Shown here: one piece after another, positions 58,873-64,000 of the stretch
Position numbering within the stretch: the first letter of the stretch is position 1
How the letters are laid out: every line of letters begins with the position of its first letter
Program-made: the position numbers and the translations under genes
Notes under the pieces: model-generated
The model's input: the letters and a program-made list of their open reading frames with translations, nothing else
Told to the model about the DNA's origin: nothing
Databases searched by the model: none
DNA from: Rotaria sordida
Taxonomy: Eukaryota > Rotifera > Eurotatoria > Philodinida > Philodinidae
Direction of reading: 5' to 3'
NCBI GenBank assembly: GCA_905250125.1
Contig: CAJNOL010000986.1
Coordinates: forward strand, 24,931 to 88,930
DNA: 64,000 nt

Positions 58873-61800
58873 TTATAATTTATAGAGAACAGGTACATCA
58901 AGTTTTTCATATGATTGAGCAAGTGGATAACATAACAATTTACTTTTCCATATATGAACATTGCCGATCCATTCAAACTGGAAAAATAAAAACAAAAAAG
59001 TAAAGCAAAATAGATTAATAATAATTTTACCTCTGGTAAATCAATCTCTTGTTTAGCTAAAATATTTTCTATTTCAGTTAATTTATCAATAATAGGTAGT
59101 TGTTCAGTTGATTGAATTGACTCATGACTTGTTTCAGTAGTTACAGCAACATCTTCTTCATTAATAATTGAAGACGATTCTTCATGAATAATATCTGTTA
59201 ATTCATCTTCATTTTCGATAGTATTTGTTTCATTAGTTTGCATTTGGAGTGCAAATGAAGATGGATTAACATGAACAGATAATTTACGTCGATAATTTGA
59301 ACGTGGTGATATGTAATGATCATAGAAACGAAGTAAATCATCACGTTCTAATGTTTTTATTATTTCAGTTTCACGTGAAGCTAAAAAGTAAACTTTTAAT
59401 TACAAATATTTTTGTAATATTTGTTCTTACGACGATCGAAATAAAATTGATGATTAGTTATTTCATTCCAAAAACGATTTCCTTGATCATGCATGTTTTT
59501 TGGTATTTCCACGTTTTTAACGATATAACCTTCGCGTTGTTTTTTAAATAGTTCATCAGACATTGTTGAAATATAATCCTATTTAAAATAATAATTTGTG
59601 TCATTTTTTCTTCGTTAAATTGTGCATTAGACGTTCTCAAAGACAATTTACAATGGATTTGAAAGAGTCTTATACAATATTAGAGATCCTGTAGTTCAAG
59701 AAAATTTATCGTAAAACAGAATTGTCTAGAAGATGATATATAATATTTACTACAGTCTATGATACTGACAGGTTAATGCTTACGATGTTTGCTACCTTTT
59801 TATGCAACGAAATACATCACAACTAACAGCTTATCATCACCAAATATGTGTTAATAGTATCTATAGTCCGAATCATTAAAAGTATGTCTTAAAATCTGAT
59901 TTAAAAATTTTTTTTTTCAGTTTCGTGATAATATGTTCTCTTGTTTTTTTATATACTATAGAGCGACATAGATGGGTCATATATTTGCCATTACAAGTTT
60001 GATTTACATTTGTACATTCAATATTTGTTTAACATGTTTATCATATGGTACGTATATATGACACCCTGTATTAACGTATTCCAGAGTAACTTTTTATATT
60101 ATACTTCTTTTCTTGTATTATAACATATGGAGCTCACTTGCTAGTGTACAGACCATAGCCACTATGCCAACAAGTGAACTCTATAAGTGATAATGTAAGA
60201 AAGGAAGCATAATATAAAAAGTTATTCCGGAATATGTTAAACAAATATTGAATGTACAAATGTAAATCAAACTTGTAATAGTATGTGAAAATCACTATAC
60301 TTGAAATTACATATACACATATACAAAACGATAAAAATCTAAAATATACAGTATAGATAGAGGACCACTAGCGTATTGTAATGGTAAATATATGACCCAT
60401 CCATCTCGGTCTATAGTATATAAAAAAACAAGAGAACACATCATCACGAAATTGAAGAAAGATTTTTAAAAATCAAATTTTAAGACCTACTTTTAATTCT
60501 TCGGACTATAGTAATATAAGAGGTATTATCAAAGCTCTCCTATTTACAACATCAGCCAATTTTTGACGTTTTCATGTATTAAATTTGACATATGTTTAGT
60601 CTCTTATTTAGTGGCGTATCCAGGATTTTTCACTATGTTGGATTTCACCTTCAGAGCATAGGATCAAGATGAAACTTATAGAGGTATGATATAGAACCCA
60701 AATGATGATTTTTTATCAAAAGATTTTTGTAATAGGGGTTTGCGAAAAAAATTAGCATTTTCCTGAGTCCCCTCAAGATTTTTCTTTTACTATTTGTAGT
60801 ATCCTAGTTTTTAGAATTTAATAGTATGCTACATCGAAATTCATCGACGAATCTCAAATTTCATCGAAAAATATGCATCCGTTCGCAAGTTACAATGTTT
60901 TGAATTTTTTCTAAAATTTTGACAGCATGCAGTAAATTTTCAAAACATTGTAAATCGGTAACGGATGCATATTTTTCGATGAAATTTGAAATCTGTCGAT
61001 GAATTTTGATGTAGCATACTATTAAATTCTAAAAACTAGGATACTACAAATAGTAAAAGAAAAATCTTGAGGGGGCTCAGGAAAATGCTAATTTTTTTCG
61101 CAAACCCCTATTACAAAAATCTTTTGATAAAAAATCATCATTTGGGTTTTATATCATACCTCTATAAGTTTCATCTTGATCCTATGCTCTGAAGGTGAAA
61201 TCCAACATAGTGAAAAATCCTGGATACGCCACTACTCTTATTGATAAACTAATCAAGGTAGATTTATTTTATACTATTAACTAATACCTTCTGAAATAAT
61301 ATTCTATTCTGTTTGTTTTCTTACATACTCTTATCGAATCAATAAATAATTCAATACGTTGGTTAATATAACCAGGTTCTCGAGCTGATTGGACAGTAAC
61401 ACTAAAACCTTGTACACCACATGAACGCCATAATTGTGAATTAATGACGTAACCTAATTGTTCTTTAGTTCGTAATTGATTAAAACAAGGTTGCTTAACT
61501 AAATAAGAAAATAATCCAAGTAAAGCGTTATTTTCAGGTGTTTCTTGAAAACATTGTAAATATATAATGATTGCATTTAATTTATATGCATCATTAAACA
61601 TTGTATATGCATAATTACAACCTAAGAAAATATTCAATTTAAAATGAATAAGAAAAGTCAAACAAACCATTAGGTAATGCTAATTCACGTTGATTAAACC
61701 ACATACTAGGAAAAAGTGGTTGATAAAAAGATTTTTCTTTAAATTTTTGTTCAACTAAAGTCATATATTCAATTGCTTGCTATTCAAAACAAAACAGCAA

Positions 61801-64000
61801 ATATTCAAATTGAAATCAAACAAACAAAAAAAAAGATAAATTTTCGTACATTTTTTGTTAAATTTCCATACATTAATGAATCAATATAAAAATGTTTTAA
61901 TACTCGAGTAATGAATGATTCTACATCATGCATTGTAATATCGTAACAAAGAAAAATGAAGAAATTCTTTTTTTCAAAATTAACTTTTTTCAATGTACCA
62001 TCAAGACAACTAAGTAATTCATTATTATTCCAGTCATATTCAGCTGTTAAATACGTAAGACCAAACTTTGCCATTGTAGAAGGAACACAACGACGAAAAA
62101 ATTGTAATGACTGTTTAAACTAGAAAAATATTTCAATAAGTTTAATCTCTCTTAATCAATTGAATTACTTTTTCTTTAATTATTTCAAATTGTTCTACTT
62201 CTATTTTAATATTAATCATATGATCAATAATTATATTAAGTAATTCTTTTATTTTATGATTAAATCCAGAAATACTTAACTAGAGAAAAACCAAATAAAA
62301 CAAAATTATTTATATTGAAAATTAATATTAAAAATACTTGAATACTATCATTACAATCATATAATTCATAGTCTAAACCTCCAAGTTGTGCTGAATAGAC
62401 AAATTCAATTAATGAATCATTTATTAATTCAACATAAAGTGTAGTCAAATTGGAATGTATTGGATCAACACATACTAATGGACTGAATGTTAAAAAATAA
62501 CACAAAAAACACATTGAAATATTTCTCTTACTTTCGAAATTCAAAATAAATATAAGCTTTAGGAAATCTATAAAATGAATCTTCAGCATAATAAAGACGA
62601 TAATATTCATTTTCCTTTTAGAAAACAAATCTAATTTTTGAAATTAAAATCAAGAGAATAACTTTTTACTTTAATCTTTGTTGGTATTTGTGGTCGTGCA
62701 AGATTTTTCTTTTTAGAAAATAATTGAAAATTTGTTGGAATAAATTGATTTGGTGTTGGTAAATAAAATTCACAATTAATTTCACATGTTTCACATTGTT
62801 TAATTAGTTCTTCTGATAAATATTCTTGTTTATATTGTGTACCATACCATTTTTCTTTTTCTGTTGCAATTGATAGAAACTTTTTACTTGTGAGAAATAC
62901 TCTTAAAGAACATTCAAATGATTTTGAAAATAAATTTCAAGTCTTTTTTGTTTTTCTTTTTACCTCATTTTAGTTGGAATTAAATATTCATTAAGAAGTT
63001 CATTTATTAAATCTGGACGAAATTCACGCATTTCATATGGACCGGATAAACATTCACTTAATGGATAATCCTACGAAAAAAAAAGTGGAAAAAATTCAAA
63101 TTGATATTTTCTTATTTAAATATACATACCCTCATTCTACCAGCTAAATTTGATACAATATGACGCGGTTGTCCTTTTTCTTCAAATTGAAATTCCATTT
63201 GATTTATATTCTAAACATAAAACAATACAAAAAAAAATTTTTTTTGTTTTTTTTCAAACTTAACTCTTCATCCTACTTTGCCTTCATTAAAAATCCATTC
63301 TTTTGGTCCTTCTTTACGTAACATAGCCAAATATTGATAAACACTATAAAGAATTCGTTCCCATTGATCTAATTTTAATAAAACAAAATTTTTTTAATTA
63401 ATTTTTCTATTCTATTTACTCAATCCTTCAATAGTTAGTTGAATATCAATAGAAAAAAAATTAAATCCAGGTGCAGAATGACTTTCACCAGCTACCAATT
63501 CAATAGCAAGACCCAATGTTTTTAAATATGACGATAATGAACCATCGCCTTGATGTCCAATTAAATGTGATAGATATAATTCAGGCTGAGTATAATCGAG
63601 ATATTTAACATAAAATAGTCAAATAATCTTTACGTACTTTGCAGTAATATAATTCTCTTTGATCAGGTATAACCCAATTGATTGTTAATTGACGAGATTC
63701 GTTCACAGGAACATGATAGCAAATTGTCTTTAAAAAAAAAAAGAAAATCCCAAAAAAATTTTGTTTAATAAAAAAAAGAAAACAAACTTTTCGTTTGCTT
63801 TCACCATATGGATCAGAAGGATATTTTGGTTTTTCCAGATTTTTATTTTGTACTTCTTTAAAACTTTTAATAACAAGTGATTGAAGTTCATCGAGTGATT
63901 CTGAAAACAAAATTAGTTTTATTTTTATTCGAAAAAATTAATGACATACGATTGCCAAGTACAGCTAAACTCATTCGATTTGATGAATATTCAGTTTTAT
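58873..64000 (-). CDS. Insulin-degrading-enzyme-like M16 metalloprotease, C-terminal two thirds
   Basis: The M16A family (insulysin, nardilysin) cuts small peptides inside a closed chamber. Eighteen exons can be read: 64000-63950 (continues off-window), 63900-63788, 63727-63638, 63585-63420, 63368-63277, 63210-63130, 63070-62964, 62901-62670, 62614-62532, 62482-62338, 62279-62169, 62119-61999, 61941-61850, 61779-61668, 61621-61329, 59578-59431, 59380-59031 and 58977-58873. Diagnostic stretches are HLIGHQGDGSLSSYLK, REGPKEWIF, EKWYGTQY, NQFIPTNFQL and FNQLRTKEQLGYVI. The zinc-binding HxxEH lies further N-terminal, beyond the right edge. Most introns are 45-70 bp; that between 61329 and 59578 is 1.75 kb and holds two palindromic elements. 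The intron at 61998-61942 lacks an AG and stays open if kept. An acidic insert (ENEDELTDIIHEESS) near the C-terminus is unlike the animal enzymes. Confidence 0.88.
59861..60511. mobile_element. 651-bp full palindrome in the IDE intron
   Basis: CTATAGTCCGAATCATTAAA at the left and its inverse ending CTATAG at the right. Complementarity continues to the middle, including TGGGTCATATATTT and CATTCAATATTTGTTTAACA in both orientations. There is no coding sequence. Confidence 0.85.
60609..61234. mobile_element. 626-bp palindromic hAT-type MITE with 8-bp target duplication
   Basis: TAGTGGCGTATCCAGG starts it and CCTGGATACGCCACTA ends it. Exact CTCTTATT duplications lie at 60601-60608 and 61235-61242. 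The two arms, about 300 bp each, are near-identical inverses. It lies in the same IDE intron as the previous palindrome. Confidence 0.93.

Noticed and set aside
1-64000. CRISPR arrays, operons and tRNA genes
   Set aside because: No regularly spaced direct repeats with unique spacers, no polycistronic spacing, and no cloverleaf with a TTCGA-type T-loop was found. The genome is clearly eukaryotic.

Overview
The window looks like AT-rich, intron-bearing animal DNA, most likely from a bdelloid rotifer. That call rests on gene content: an arginine-type ADP-ribosyltransferase with a C-terminal membrane anchor, a second ART/TPR-type fragment, a seven-repeat Kelch protein, an EGF/7TM receptor, an RNF213-like giant-E3 fragment, an RBR ligase, an OTU protease and a fused isocitrate lyase-malate synthase. 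Introns are mostly 45-70 bp. Many tracts of GTGTGGG/CCCACAC occur, which match the bdelloid telomeric repeat TGTGGG as I remember it. The density of mobile elements and decayed genes suggests an accessory or subtelomeric stretch.

Layout. 1-9.7 kb: OTU protease (-), Asn/Gln-rich ORF (-), RBR ubiquitin ligase (-), ART/TPR relic (+). 9.7-18 kb: SGNH/PAF-acetylhydrolase-like esterase (+), Kelch protein (-), dead Tc1/mariner element, ADP-ribosyltransferase (-). 18-24 kb: gene-free, with a 204-bp MITE, a hAT remnant with an exact 8-bp target duplication, a 578-bp mariner-type MITE and a 636-bp fold-back. 24.1-28.0 kb: glyoxylate-cycle fusion gene (-), ICL half clean, malate synthase half broken. 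28.6 kb: 100-N gap at a telomere-like hairpin. 28.7-33.3 kb: 5'-truncated RNF213-like gene (+) with a frameshift and a stop. 35.1-35.3 kb: a previously easy-to-miss two-exon, 70-residue cysteine-rich secreted peptide (-). 38.5-42.4 kb: dead piggyBac with a hAT element nested inside. 44.4-45.7 kb: sulfotransferase (-). 46 kb: fold-back with a second 100-N gap in its loop. 47.3-49.6 kb: EGF/7TM receptor, truncated and interrupted (+). 53.6-55.2 kb: Shisa-like membrane protein (+). 58.1 kb: glycosyltransferase-like fragment. 58.9-64 kb: insulin-degrading-enzyme-like metalloprotease (-), running off the right edge, with two large palindromes in one intron.

The most unusual pattern is a family of about 19 short palindromes, each (GGGTGT)n, then a spacer, then (ACACCC)n, always G-rich on the left and C-rich on the right. 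That is the polarity expected where two telomere-capped ends have joined. At least four of them butt directly against gene fragments broken in mid-coding sequence, and one lies between two divergent genes that have both lost their 5' ends.

The genes do not form a pathway or operon. Intact single-copy genes (esterase, ART, sulfotransferase, peptide, membrane protein, IDE) sit among decayed ones, which argues that the stops and frameshifts in the decayed genes are not simply base-calling noise.
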